From NCBI RefSeq assembly GCF_012584455.1, contig NZ_JABAEB010000012.1:1-48379 (forward strand): DNA of 48,379 nt, in the 5' to 3' direction. The stretch is from Shewanella oncorhynchi. Its GTDB lineage: Bacteria; Pseudomonadota; Gammaproteobacteria; Enterobacterales; Shewanellaceae. Of the stretch, positions 17,415 through 25,958 are shown piece by piece (position 1 is the stretch's first letter; each line of letters starts with the position of its first letter). The notes below the pieces were generated by a model. It was not told the DNA's origin. It saw only the letters and a list, made by a program, of their open reading frames with translations, and ran no database searches. The position numbers and the translations under genes were made by a program.

Positions 17415-19088
17415 GTGCTCGAAAATCAAATGATGTTACTGGCGGTATTTGAACGGGCGGCCTTGATGCTGATGACCTTGTTCTTTTTAACTCGCACTCG
17501 ACCGTTTCAGCGTTTATTCCAAAAGCGTAATCATACCCCCGCAGAGTTGGTTTCTGTGGCGGCGATATTTTGCTTATTTGCAGTGTTTAGTACTTATACC
17601 GGCATTGAGGTTGAAGGCGCGTTGGTCAACGTGCGGATTATCGCAATTATTTCTGGCGGGATTCTATTTGGCCCTTGGGTTGGTATTCCTGCGGGCGTGC
17701 TGTCGGGGCTACATAGATATCTGATTGATATGGATGGTGATACCTCTATTCCGTGTTTAATCGCTAGCATTATTGCCGGCCTTATGGCGACGTGGATTTA
17801 TTACAAATGTCCCAAATCTAAGTTGTGGATTTATGGCATTGCGGCGGGCATGTTGTGCGAAACGCTGACCATGTTGTTGATTTGGTTGCTGACAGATCCA
17901 CACGAGGTGGGCGTTGAGATTGTGAGTCATATTGCCTATCCCATGATTGCGGGCACTGTGTGTATCGGACTGATTATCAAGTTAGTGCAGGATCTCGACG
18001 ATGAGAAAGAGTTGATTGCCGCTAAGCAGGCAAAGCTCGCGCTGGATATTGCCAATAAAACCTTACCCTTTTTCCGCAAGATTGACCGCAATGCCTTAGA
18101 GCAAGTTTGCGCTGTGATCCGCAATGAAATCCATGCCGATGCCGTGGCGATTACCGATACTCGCGATGTATTAGCTTATATGGGCGTTGGCAAAGATTAC
18201 TACGAGGTCGATGGTCATCAAGCGATTAGCGAAATGACTCAAAGGGCGATAGAGCAAGATCAAAACATTATTAACAATGACTTACGCCAATATCATTTAT
18301 CTGATTTTCATTCGGTCATCATAATCCCGCTGCGCGAAAACGGCACTGTGAGTGGCACGCTGAAGATTTACTATCGCAATACCTATCGTATCACTAGCTC
18401 GTTGCGGGAGATGGCTGTGGGTTTGTCGCAGCTGATTTCGACCCAGATGGAAGTGTCGCGTATCGAGCAACTGCAAGAGATGACCCGCAAGGCGGAGTTT
18501 ACGGCGTTGCAGAGCAAGATTAATCCACATTTTTTATTTAATGCCCTCAATGCGATTTCTTCTTTGATCCGTATTCGGCCACAGCAGGCGCGACAGTTGA
18601 TTGCTAATCTGGCCGATTATCTGCGCTATAACTTGGCTAAAGGTGATGAGCTGATTGATATCCAAGAAGAAGTGAAACAAGTCCGTGATTATGTGGCGAT
18701 TGAGCAGGCGCGCTTTGGCGACAAGCTTGAAGTGATCTTCGATGTCGACGATGTGCATTTTTGTGTACCTTGCCTCTTGTTACAGCCGCTGGTGGAAAAC
18801 GCGATTTTGCACGGCATTCAGCCGCGTAGTGCACCGGGCAGAGTGACGATAGAAGTGAAAAAACTTGATGCAGGCATTCGCGTCGCCGTGCGCGATACTG
18901 GCTATGGGATCCGCCAAGAGGTGATTGATGGCGTCGCTGCTGGCCGTGTAGAAAGCAGCAGTATCGGGCTGATGAATGTGCACCAGAGAGTGAAGTTATT
19001 GTACGGCGAAGGTTTGCAGCTTAAACGGCTCGAGCCGGGGACTGAAGTCAGTTTTTACTTACCGGAAAATGAGGCGCAAGTATGTTAA
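17415..19088 (+). CDS. ypdA: LytS-type sensor histidine kinase YpdA
   Basis: 557 residues from a GTG start with AAGGAGA 4 bases upstream. It has a 5TMR-LYT membrane sensor (about 1-200, with GGILFGPWVGIPAGVLSG and LHRYLID), a GAF domain (about 225-340), a His_kinase domain with the H-box NPHFLFNALNAISS (near residue 371) and an HATPase. As far as I can recall the E. coli protein, similarity is closer to YpdA than to its paralog BtsS. YpdAB senses extracellular pyruvate in E. coli. The last 7 bp overlap ypdB, indicating coupled translation. Confidence 0.92.
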   Translation: MLENQMMLLAVFERAALMLMTLFFLTRTRPFQRLFQKRNHTPAELVSVAAIFCLFAVFSTYTGIEVEGALVNVRIIAIISGGILFGPWVGIPAGVLSGLHRYLIDMDGDTSIPCLIASIIAGLMATWIYYKCPKSKLWIYGIAAGMLCETLTMLLIWLLTDPHEVGVEIVSHIAYPMIAGTVCIGLIIKLVQDLDDEKELIAAKQAKLALDIANKTLPFFRKIDRNALEQVCAVIRNEIHADAVAITDTRDVLAYMGVGKDYYEVDGHQAISEMTQRAIEQDQNIINNDLRQYHLSDFHSVIIIPLRENGTVSGTLKIYYRNTYRITSSLREMAVGLSQLISTQMEVSRIEQLQEMTRKAEFTALQSKINPHFLFNALNAISSLIRIRPQQARQLIANLADYLRYNLAKGDELIDIQEEVKQVRDYVAIEQARFGDKLEVIFDVDDVHFCVPCLLLQPLVENAILHGIQPRSAPGRVTIEVKKLDAGIRVAVRDTGYGIRQEVIDGVAAGRVESSSIGLMNVHQRVKLLYGEGLQLKRLEPGTEVSFYLPENEAQVC

Positions 19089-19813
19089 AAGCCATCATAG
19101 TTGAAGATGAATATCTTGCCCGTGAGGAGCTAGAGTATTTAGTGAAGAGCCACAGTGAGATAGACATAGTGGCTAGCTTCGAGGATGGCTTAGAGGCCTT
19201 TAAATATTTGCAGGATCACGAGGTCGATGTGGTGTTTTTGGATATCCAAATACCGTCCATTGATGGCCTCTTGTTGGCGAAGAATCTGCATAAATCGACC
19301 CATCCTCCCCATGTGGTGTTTGTTACTGCCTATAAAGAATTTGCAGTAGAAGCATTTGAGCTCGAAGCCTTCGATTATATTCTCAAGCCCTACAATGAAC
19401 CGCGGATCATCAGCTTATTGCAGAAGATTGAACAGGTGGGACGACAAGCACCAAAGCCACAACATGAGGCCGCGAGTAATACCAGTCGAACCGTGAATTT
19501 AGTCAAAGGTGAGCGGATTATCGTCACGCCCTGCGAGCAAATTTATTATGCCGAGGCCGATGAAAAACTCACTTATGTGTACACCCGCACCGACCGTTAT
19601 GTGATGCAGATGACTATCAGTGAGTTTGTGAGTCGTTTGCCTGCTGAAGGTTTTTTCCGCTGTCACCGTTCCTATTGCGTCAATATCAACAAGATCCGCG
19701 AAATCGTGCCTTGGTTCAACAGTACTTACCTGATTAGGTTGCATGATTTGTCGTTCGAGGTGCCCGTTAGCCGTAGTAATATTAAGGCTTTTCGACAGCT
19801 GATGAGGCTGTAA
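19082..19813 (+). CDS. ypdB: LytTR-type response regulator YpdB
   Basis: 243 residues. The receiver domain (about 1-120) has phospho-acceptor D54 in VVFLDIQIPS. The C-terminal LytTR DNA-binding domain (about 138-243) includes RIIVTPCEQIYYAEADEKL, FFRCHRSYCVNINKI and FEVPVSRS. The protein follows E. coli YpdB closely along its length. In E. coli its main target is yhjX, which is the next gene here. A candidate binding repeat lies just after its stop. Confidence 0.93.
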   Translation: MLKAIIVEDEYLAREELEYLVKSHSEIDIVASFEDGLEAFKYLQDHEVDVVFLDIQIPSIDGLLLAKNLHKSTHPPHVVFVTAYKEFAVEAFELEAFDYILKPYNEPRIISLLQKIEQVGRQAPKPQHEAASNTSRTVNLVKGERIIVTPCEQIYYAEADEKLTYVYTRTDRYVMQMTISEFVSRLPAEGFFRCHRSYCVNINKIREIVPWFNSTYLIRLHDLSFEVPVSRSNIKAFRQLMRL

Positions 19814-19814
19814 T

Positions 19815-19845
19815 TGTCATTCATTCCTGCAGATCTGTATTTCAT
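19815..19845 (+). promoter_or_regulatory. Candidate YpdB direct-repeat operator upstream of yhjX
   Basis: TGTCATTCAT (19815-19824) and TGTATTTCAT (19836-19845) are repeated with a 21-bp period. The known E. coli YpdB site is a direct repeat GGCATTTCAT with an 11-bp spacer, also 21-bp period. Matches to that half-site are 6/10 and 8/10. The location, 76 bases upstream of the yhjX ATG, fits an activator site. Confidence 0.5.
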
Positions 19846-19920
19846 GCCTTAATTGATCGGCGCGAATCGCATCTCTCTTATAGTGGACTCAATTCCTGAT
19901 CCCCTAAAGCGAGATGCATC

Positions 19921-21165
19921 ATGACTAAAGAGATGAATCGTACTCGGTACCTGACCTTAGTTGGTACTATTATCACCCAGTTTGCACTCGGCTCAGTTTA
20001 CACTTGGAGCCTGTTCAATGCGCAGTTGGCCGTTAAGCTCGACGAACCCGTCAGCCAAGTGGCGTTTGTGTTTGGTTTGCTGAGTTTGTCTTTGGCCGTG
20101 GCATCTTCCATGGCGGGCAAATTACAGGAACGCTTTGGCGTACGTAATGTCACCTTAGGCGCAGGCCTGTTACTCGGCGTTGGCTTCTTACTCACTGCCC
20201 AAGCCAGTAACTTGATGATGCTTTACCTGTGCGCAGGGATTTTAGTGGGCTTTGCCGATGGCACTGGCTACTTGATGACCTTGTCTAACTGCGTGAAGTG
20301 GTTCCCCGAACGCAAAGGGCTGATTTCGGCGTTAGCGATTGGCGCTTATGGTCTAGGTAGCCTCGGATTTAAATACATTAACGTGCTGTTACTCGAAAAC
20401 ACTGGCCTTGAAACCACCTTCCAACTGTGGGGCCTTATCGCCATGGCGTTGGTCTTGTGTGGCGGTATGTTGATGAAAGATGCGCCTGCACAATCAGCCG
20501 CAAGTCAGCAAGCCGAAAGTCGCGACTTCACCCTCGCTGAAGCCATGCGTAAGCCGCAATACTGGATGCTGGCGCTGATGTTCCTGTCGGCCTGTATGAG
20601 TGGTTTGTATGTGATTGGTGTGGCTAAAGATATCGGCGAGAAGATGGTCGACTTGCCTGTACTGGTCGCCGCCAATGCTGTTGCTGTGATTGCTATGGCG
20701 AACCTCAGTGGTCGTTTAGTGCTGGGTATACTGTCGGACAAAATCCCCCGCATTCGGGTTATTTCGCTGGCGCAGATCATCACCTTAGTCGGTATGGTGT
20801 TACTGTTGTTCATTCCTTTGAATGCTAACCTGTTCTTCGTTGCGGTCGCCTGCGTTGCCTTTAGTTTTGGTGGCACTATTACTGTCTATCCATCACTGGT
20901 GAGCGACTTCTTCGGCCTGAATAACCTGACTAAAAACTATGGGGTTATCTACTTAGGTTTCGGTATCGGCAGCATTATCGGTTCGATTGTCGCCTCGTTA
21001 TTTGGTGGATTTATTGCAACCTTTAACGTGATTTTAGTGCTACTGGTGGTGGCGTTAGTCATGTCATTAACCATTCGTATGCCAGAGCCCAAAATTCCTG
21101 CGTCAGCTAAGAGAGCGACTAAGAGTACGCCTCGCTTAGTGAATATGACGGCTGAATCGGCATAG
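19921..21165 (+). CDS. yhjX: OFA-family MFS transporter YhjX (pyruvate-linked)
   Basis: 414 residues with 12 predicted transmembrane helices of the major facilitator superfamily, oxalate/formate-antiporter-like branch. It starts MTKEMNRTRYLTLVG; GSVYTWSLFNAQL, GFADGTGYLMTLSNCVKWFPERKG and FGGTITVYPSL are typical of YhjX. In E. coli YhjX is induced by YpdAB in response to pyruvate. Position 108 bp downstream of ypdB supports the same regulatory pair. Transported species in this organism is inferred. Confidence 0.9.
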   Translation: MTKEMNRTRYLTLVGTIITQFALGSVYTWSLFNAQLAVKLDEPVSQVAFVFGLLSLSLAVASSMAGKLQERFGVRNVTLGAGLLLGVGFLLTAQASNLMMLYLCAGILVGFADGTGYLMTLSNCVKWFPERKGLISALAIGAYGLGSLGFKYINVLLLENTGLETTFQLWGLIAMALVLCGGMLMKDAPAQSAASQQAESRDFTLAEAMRKPQYWMLALMFLSACMSGLYVIGVAKDIGEKMVDLPVLVAANAVAVIAMANLSGRLVLGILSDKIPRIRVISLAQIITLVGMVLLLFIPLNANLFFVAVACVAFSFGGTITVYPSLVSDFFGLNNLTKNYGVIYLGFGIGSIIGSIVASLFGGFIATFNVILVLLVVALVMSLTIRMPEPKIPASAKRATKSTPRLVNMTAESA

Positions 21166-21205
21166 GCGTAAGCTAAGCTTTTCTTCTTTAGCCAAAAGCT
21201 AACAT

Positions 21206-21240
21206 AAAAAATCCGCAGTCAAATGGCTGCGGATTTTTTA
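21206..21240 (+). terminator. Rho-independent terminator after yhjX
   Basis: Stem AAAAATCCGCAG/CTGCGGATTTTT with an 8-nt loop and T-tail; its symmetric A/T flanks could let it work on both strands. Confidence 0.9.
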
Positions 21241-21399
21241 CTTTTTATCCCGTGTTTTATGTGCGAGGTTGTTATTCATTTAAGGCTCACTGACTTATCT
21301 ATGTGATTGCACTTTTGATGTTAGCTAAGTGCAGCCTCTTTTTTATCACACCAACAACAGGTAACTTGATAGCCATAAAGCGTTATTCAGGATGTGTTG

Positions 21400-22137
21400 A
21401 TGTTAACGGACCCTCTTTTTTGGTTGGTGGCGATACCCGCAGTATTGATTACTGGGATTTCTAAATCCGGTTTTGCGGGTGGCGTGGGCGGGTTAACTGT
21501 CCCGCTATTGGCGCTGGCCATTAGCCCTGCTACAGCTGCGGCAGTCATGTTACCACTGCTGATTTATATGGATTTTTTAAGTGTTCGTTCCTGGTGGGGG
21601 CAACATAATCCGCGTCATTTATGGATCCTCTTACCCGCGGCGATTGTGGGCATAGTCATAGCCTATTGGTTGTTCGATCGATTAAACGAAGATTACTTAC
21701 GGGCGATTCTAGGCTGTGTGTCCCTCGGTTTTGGTTTGTATGGTTTGATCCTTGGGGATAAAACTCAATCATCACCTTCACCTTTGGTTGGGCGCTTGTG
21801 TGGTCTAACCGCCGGATTTACGAGCTTTGTTGCCCATGCGGGCGGGCCGCCACTCAACGCTTATTTGTTGCCATTGCGTTTAGCTAAGACGGAGTTTTTA
21901 GCCACTGCCGTGGTGTTTTTTGCGGTGGTTAATCTGGTTAAACTTGTTCCTTACAGTTTGCTTGGGCAGATTAACCAAGAGAATATTATCGTTTCTCTGT
22001 TATTGGTGCCGCTTGCATGGTTAGGGGTAAAGTTAGGTTTGTTCATTCAAGATAAAATTGACGATAGGTTATTTAAACGCATCATCTTGATTTTAATGGT
22101 GCTGGTGGGTGTGCGTTTATTGTGGACGGCGTTATAG
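21400..22137 (+). CDS. TSUP-family (TauE/SafE) membrane permease
   Basis: 245 residues, about eight hydrophobic segments. It opens with LTDPLFWLVAIPAVLITGISKSGFAGGVGG-type TauE/SafE sequence, and the second half repeats it as FTSFVAHAGGPPLNAYLLP. The family exports sulfite, sulfoacetate or other organosulfur anions. The ATG at 21400 is chosen because AGGA at 21389-21392 lies 7 bases upstream; a GTG at 21394 is the alternative. Substrate cannot be read from the sequence. Confidence 0.88.
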   Translation: MLTDPLFWLVAIPAVLITGISKSGFAGGVGGLTVPLLALAISPATAAAVMLPLLIYMDFLSVRSWWGQHNPRHLWILLPAAIVGIVIAYWLFDRLNEDYLRAILGCVSLGFGLYGLILGDKTQSSPSPLVGRLCGLTAGFTSFVAHAGGPPLNAYLLPLRLAKTEFLATAVVFFAVVNLVKLVPYSLLGQINQENIIVSLLLVPLAWLGVKLGLFIQDKIDDRLFKRIILILMVLVGVRLLWTAL

Positions 22138-22273
22138 TTTTAAGCTTTAGGTTATATTAGTCTGCTAGAGTGCGCGGGTGTTGGGGCGTTTTGATCCCCA
22201 GCCGCCCTGAATTTACCTGATAAAAACTCAAAATTACGTTACTGTGAAATCTGCCTGCAATGAGTTTGAAGCT

Positions 22274-22738
22274 ATGAAACGATTACTGATAGTTATCTTA
22301 GCCTTAGGCCTTGGCGCTTGTGCTAGCGCGCCAGAACCTAAGCCTGTGGTAAAGCAAGTTGAACCCGCCACAGTTTGGAATGATAGCAATATCTCCGAAC
22401 TGCATTCTGAATGGCGTGGAGTACCTTATCGCCTTGGTGGTGGCACTAAGCGGGGCATAGATTGCTCGGCCTTTGTGTCTGTCGCCTATCAGAAGATGTT
22501 GGGTATGACCTTACCGCGCACAGTCGAAGAGCAACAAGCCTTAGGTAAACCCGTGCCGAGAAATCAACTGCGCAAGGGTGACTTGGTATTTTTCAAGACG
22601 GGCTGGAGCACACACCATGTCGGCATTTATGTAGGAGGCGATAATTTTCTACATGTTTCCACTAGCCAAGGGGTAAAGATTTCGAGCCTGCATAACAGTT
22701 ATTGGGCGTCTAAGTATTGGAATGCACGGCGGATTTAG
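22274..22738 (+). CDS. nlpC: NlpC/P60 family lipoprotein (NlpC-like)
   Basis: 154 residues, the length of E. coli NlpC. A lipoprotein signal ends in the lipobox LGAC (C16), so it should be anchored to a membrane facing the periplasm. The NlpC/P60 cysteine-peptidase domain has the catalytic C64 in GIDCSAF, H115 in HHVGIYVGG and H127 in FLHVSTS. The C-terminus SYWASKYWNARRI matches NlpC. These enzymes cleave peptidoglycan stem-peptide bonds. The ATG at 22274 is preferred over an upstream GTG (22244), which would put ten residues before the signal peptide. Confidence 0.88.
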   Translation: MKRLLIVILALGLGACASAPEPKPVVKQVEPATVWNDSNISELHSEWRGVPYRLGGGTKRGIDCSAFVSVAYQKMLGMTLPRTVEEQQALGKPVPRNQLRKGDLVFFKTGWSTHHVGIYVGGDNFLHVSTSQGVKISSLHNSYWASKYWNARRI

Positions 22739-23056
22739 CCCTTTGATCGTTTTTATCTTTTGAATGGCTCAACTTGCAGTGTGAGTGCCTGAGCTAATCT
22801 CCCTTTATGGCATGTTTTTATCGGCCCAATGCTGCTTTGCTTTGGGGAAGGCGTTTGTCATCAATGAACAATTTTTAAATTCCGAGTGTTTAAACGGTGT
22901 TGCGAGAACCTCATCACGTTTTAGTCGCTCCATTGGTTAGGCATTTATGCTATTTTAGCTGCGGCTTAAGGTCGAAGCTGTCGCGGCTTCTTCCATGCTT
23001 GATGTCGACAATTTTCACTTCGGCATGTTTCATTTCAACATCATTGGGGATTTCCT
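22739..23056. other. Intergenic region before mog, nothing recognised
   Basis: About 320 bases without a supported gene; a short open frame at 22897-23094 merely runs into mog in another frame. GGGGATTT just before 23057 serves as the RBS of mog. I see no convincing riboswitch or operator. Confidence 0.55.
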
Positions 23057-23590
23057 ATGAGCAAAGCAAAAATCGGTATTGTGACGGTCAGTGATCGCGC
23101 CAGCGCGGGAATTTATGAAGATATCTCAGGCAAGGCGATTATCGACACGCTCAACGACTATCTCACCAGCGAGTGGGAGCCGATTTATCAAGTGATCCCC
23201 GATGAGCAGGATGTGATTGAAGCGACGTTGATCAAGATGGCCGACGAGCAGGATTGCTGTTTGATTGTCACTACGGGCGGCACTGGCCCAGCGAAACGCG
23301 ATGTCACCCCAGAAGCGACAGAAGCCGTCTGCGATCGCATGATGCCAGGCTTCGGTGAGTTGATGCGCGCCGAGTCATTAAAATTTGTGCCTACCGCCAT
23401 TTTGTCTCGTCAAACCGCAGGGTTACGTGGCGATTCATTGATTGTGAATTTGCCCGGCAAACCAAAATCGATTCGCGAATGTTTAGATGCCGTGTTCCCC
23501 GCTATCCCTTACTGTATCGATTTGATGGAAGGCCCGTATTTAGAGTGCAATGAGTCGGTTATCAAAGCATTCAGGCCTAAGGCTAAGTAA
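23057..23590 (+). CDS. mog: Molybdopterin adenylyltransferase
   Basis: 177 residues, MoaB/Mog fold. It starts KIGIVTVSDRASAGIYEDISG, and the molybdopterin-binding motif LIVTTGGTGPAKRDVTPEA and SLIVNLPGKPKSI are clear. Mog adenylates molybdopterin before molybdate insertion by MoeA, a step needed for molybdoenzymes used in anaerobic respiration. Single gene by spacing, closed by a terminator. Confidence 0.95.
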   Translation: MSKAKIGIVTVSDRASAGIYEDISGKAIIDTLNDYLTSEWEPIYQVIPDEQDVIEATLIKMADEQDCCLIVTTGGTGPAKRDVTPEATEAVCDRMMPGFGELMRAESLKFVPTAILSRQTAGLRGDSLIVNLPGKPKSIRECLDAVFPAIPYCIDLMEGPYLECNESVIKAFRPKAK

Positions 23591-23612
23591 TCTTGCTATC
23601 AAGCCTGTAAAA

Positions 23613-23645
23613 AACAAAGCCACTGAAAATCCAGTGGTTTTGTTG
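23613..23645. terminator. Bidirectional terminator between mog and the convergent unit
   Basis: 13-bp stem AACAAAGCCACTG/CAGTGGTTTTGTT (one G-T pair) with a 6-nt loop, A-rich on one side and T-rich on the other. It sits between two 3' ends. Confidence 0.8.
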
Positions 23646-23662
23646 TTTGAGGAGCTTAGGGT

Positions 23663-23911
23663 TCATAACTGATTAATCTGCTGCTTTAGTTCGTACTCTG
23701 GCTCTGTCACTATTTTTTCAAGCACTTGTACTCGCTCAATTAGTGTTTGGTTTTGTAGGCTGAGTTGAGTCACTTTGTCCTCAAGGTGCCTATTGTCTGC
23801 GGTGCCCACTCCAAGTTGGCGCGCCTTTAGATAGTGTTTAAACATTTCAGTGGCGCTGAGGCCAATAATGAAGGTGACCATAATCACCATTAAGACAAAT
23901 TCGTTTTCCAT
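23663..23911 (-). CDS. Small membrane protein with C-terminal coiled coil (PspB-like architecture)
   Basis: 82 residues. One N-terminal transmembrane helix (about 5-22, EFVLMVIMVTFIIGLSATEM) is followed by a basic stretch and a coiled coil (about 43-80) containing IERVQVLEKIVTEPE. That arrangement and the ERVQVLE-like segment recall PspB, the phage-shock regulator, but pspA and pspC are not adjacent, so the assignment is only architectural. RBS GGGAG lies 7 bases upstream. It is 78 bp downstream of the NatB-like permease gene and may share its transcript. Confidence 0.65.
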   Translation of the reverse strand: MENEFVLMVIMVTFIIGLSATEMFKHYLKARQLGVGTADNRHLEDKVTQLSLQNQTLIERVQVLEKIVTEPEYELKQQINQL

Positions 23912-23989
23912 AACAAACTCCCGTAGCTACTGAGGTTTTCAACTTGGGAACGACTTGGTTATCGTCCCAAGTTTATCAATCGAAGCGCC

Positions 23990-25138
23990 CTATAAACCGA
24001 AGATCACTTTTTCACTCTTGAGCGACCTTTCCATGCCAAAGGCGAGCAATATCGCAATGGCGAGTGTGCCTAAGGTCGAAACCAGTAACTGCAACATGGG
24101 CAAGTCTTTACCTTTGATAAAGTCCATTAATGCCTGTTGCTGACCCGAGACGGGCAACCACTGCAGCATATCTGGCGCTATGTTGTAACTGGCGGCCATC
24201 GACAGGGCTAAGGGCACAAATAGCACCATAGTCAGATAGGACTGAGCCTCCTTAAAGGTTTTCGCCATAAAAGACACAAACAGTTGCAGACAAGCGGCCA
24301 TTAACGCGACGGGGATGCCGACCACTAACATCAGTGCCATAAATTCCGTGGTGATGTTGACGCTAAAGCCTAATTCCTGCCATGGCACGAAGGCGTAGGC
24401 GATTTTAGACACCAGCAAGATCAGCACTAAACCGAGCAGAGCGAACAAGCTCACCGCAATAATTTTTGACAGTACTAATTGGCGAGTGGTCAGCGGATGG
24501 CTCAATAGCAGGGCCAAGGAGTTGCGTTCGCGCTCACCGGCACTGGTATCGATAGCTAGGTTCATCCCCGAGATAAATACCGAGTAGATCATAGTGAAAA
24601 TGGCGATACCTAAGATCATCCCACCCTTAGAGTCTGTGGTGGCTTTGTCTTGCACATTCACCTTGAGCGGTTGCACCACTCGCGGGTCGATACCGCGGGC
24701 AATTAAACGTAAACTGCCCATTTCTGCGCTATAGGCCTGCAGTTGTTTTTCGAGTCTACGAATCGAGTTCTGCAGTTTCTCCTCAGAGTTATCGGCCACG
24801 ATAGTGATCTCAGCGCTTTTGCCTTGGTTCATTTGCGCGGCATAGTCGGTGTTGATGATCAGCTCTATGGCTTTAAGGTCTTTGGCGTCAGAGCCATCGG
24901 CTGCGCCTTGAGTGATGCCCTTATTTGATAAAAATCTTACTAAATCCGGTGCTTTATCGGGATTTTTAATGGTGATTTTCAAATCATCGGGGCTGGTTAA
25001 TTGGCCAATTAACACCATAAATAGGCCGCACATGATCAACGGTGTGCCTATGGCGTAGTACAGACCCGCCATCACAGAGCGCTTATCGCGGGCGGCATCG
25101 ATGAGTTCTTTACGAACCATAGCGATTATTTTATTCAT
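23990..25138 (-). CDS. ABC-2 type permease (NatB-like)
   Basis: 382 residues. It begins MNKIIAMVRKELIDAARDKRS, a typical ABC-2 permease N-terminus, with one helix near residue 25, a large extracytoplasmic domain (about 50-175), then five to six helices. The arrangement is that of NatB, the permease of the Bacillus NatAB Na+ exporter, but other substrates are possible. Its ATG overlaps the TGA of the preceding 28-codon ORF (ATGA), so its translation is probably coupled. Confidence 0.85.
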   Translation of the reverse strand: MNKIIAMVRKELIDAARDKRSVMAGLYYAIGTPLIMCGLFMVLIGQLTSPDDLKITIKNPDKAPDLVRFLSNKGITQGAADGSDAKDLKAIELIINTDYAAQMNQGKSAEITIVADNSEEKLQNSIRRLEKQLQAYSAEMGSLRLIARGIDPRVVQPLKVNVQDKATTDSKGGMILGIAIFTMIYSVFISGMNLAIDTSAGERERNSLALLLSHPLTTRQLVLSKIIAVSLFALLGLVLILLVSKIAYAFVPWQELGFSVNITTEFMALMLVVGIPVALMAACLQLFVSFMAKTFKEAQSYLTMVLFVPLALSMAASYNIAPDMLQWLPVSGQQQALMDFIKGKDLPMLQLLVSTLGTLAIAILLAFGMERSLKSEKVIFGL

Positions 25139-25221
25139 GCTGTTATTCCCTTATCCATGATCTTATCTATCTGAGCTTGTACATCATTGATGCTGCCTGC
25201 ATTCTTGTTAGTTTGAGTCAT
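25135..25221 (-). CDS. 28-codon small ORF between natA and natB
   Basis: The ATG at 25221 overlaps the natA-like stop (TGATG), and the TGA at 25137-25135 overlaps the natB-like start (ATGA). The encoded peptide begins MTQTNKNAGSIND and ends KIMDKGITA; it is hydrophilic with a short amphipathic helix-like stretch. Its last codons resemble the last codons of the upstream ATPase gene (both read GAT-x-AAGGG-ATA-...-GCATGA), hinting at a small duplication. It may be a true microprotein or only a translational relay. No known family. Confidence 0.5.
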   Translation of the reverse strand: MTQTNKNAGSINDVQAQIDKIMDKGITA

Positions 25222-25955
25222 CATGCCGCTATCCCTTCATCCGTGCCGATAAGTTGAATAAAGGCTTCTTCGAGCGAGTCTTTGCCTGTTTGAATGCAAA
25301 GCTCTGTTGGGCTACCAATGGCGACGACTCTGCCTTGGGCCATGACGATCACTTGGTCACACAGCGCGGCGACTTCCTGCATCACGTGGCTCGAGAACAG
25401 CACGCAATGTCCTTGATTTTTAAGGTCGATAAGAATGTCGCGCAATAGGCGAGTGCTCATCACATCCAGCCCACGTGTCGGCTCGTCGAGGATAATATTG
25501 CTCGGGCTGTGGACGATTGCCTGTGCGAGGGCGGTTTTCATTCTTTGTCCTTGGGAAAAGCCTTTGCAGCGGCGATCGCTAATGTCTTCGAGGTGCAATT
25601 TTGCAATCACTTGGCTGGTGGCTTCCTTGGCGTCCTTGGATGATAAGCCGCTTAGCTCGGCAAAATAGCGAATGTATTCCCTTGGTGTTAAGCGTTCATA
25701 CAGACCAAAAGGGTCGGGGAATAGCCCGAGTTGCTGCTTAGCGCCAATAGGGTCGATGGCGACATCTATGCCTTCGATTTCAGCCTTGCCGTTATCGGGT
25801 TTCAGCAGGCCAAAAATAGTGCGTAAACAGGTCGTTTTACCTGCCCCGTTCGGGCCGAGTAGTCCTGTGATTTGGCCGTTTTGTGCAACAAAACTTAAGT
25901 CATTCAGCGCCTGCACGTCACCGATGCGCTTGGAAAGATGGGATACTTTAATCAT
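25221..25955 (-). CDS. ABC transporter ATP-binding protein (NatA-like)
   Basis: 244 residues. Walker A is GPNGAGKTT (K40), the signature motif is FSQGQRMK in place of the usual LSGGQ, Walker B is IILDEPTRGLD, and the switch histidine is in LFSSHVMQE. It drives the NatB-like permease. RBS AAGGAATAAGCC; its ATG lies 3 bp after the stop of the secreted hydrolase gene, so the hydrolase, ATPase, small ORF and permease form one unit. Confidence 0.9.
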   Translation of the reverse strand: MIKVSHLSKRIGDVQALNDLSFVAQNGQITGLLGPNGAGKTTCLRTIFGLLKPDNGKAEIEGIDVAIDPIGAKQQLGLFPDPFGLYERLTPREYIRYFAELSGLSSKDAKEATSQVIAKLHLEDISDRRCKGFSQGQRMKTALAQAIVHSPSNIILDEPTRGLDVMSTRLLRDILIDLKNQGHCVLFSSHVMQEVAALCDQVIVMAQGRVVAIGSPTELCIQTGKDSLEEAFIQLIGTDEGIAA

Positions 25956-25958
25956 GGC

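Noticed and set aside
22897..23094. 65-codon open frame before mog
   Set aside because: It overlaps the mog start in another frame and has no RBS or family features.
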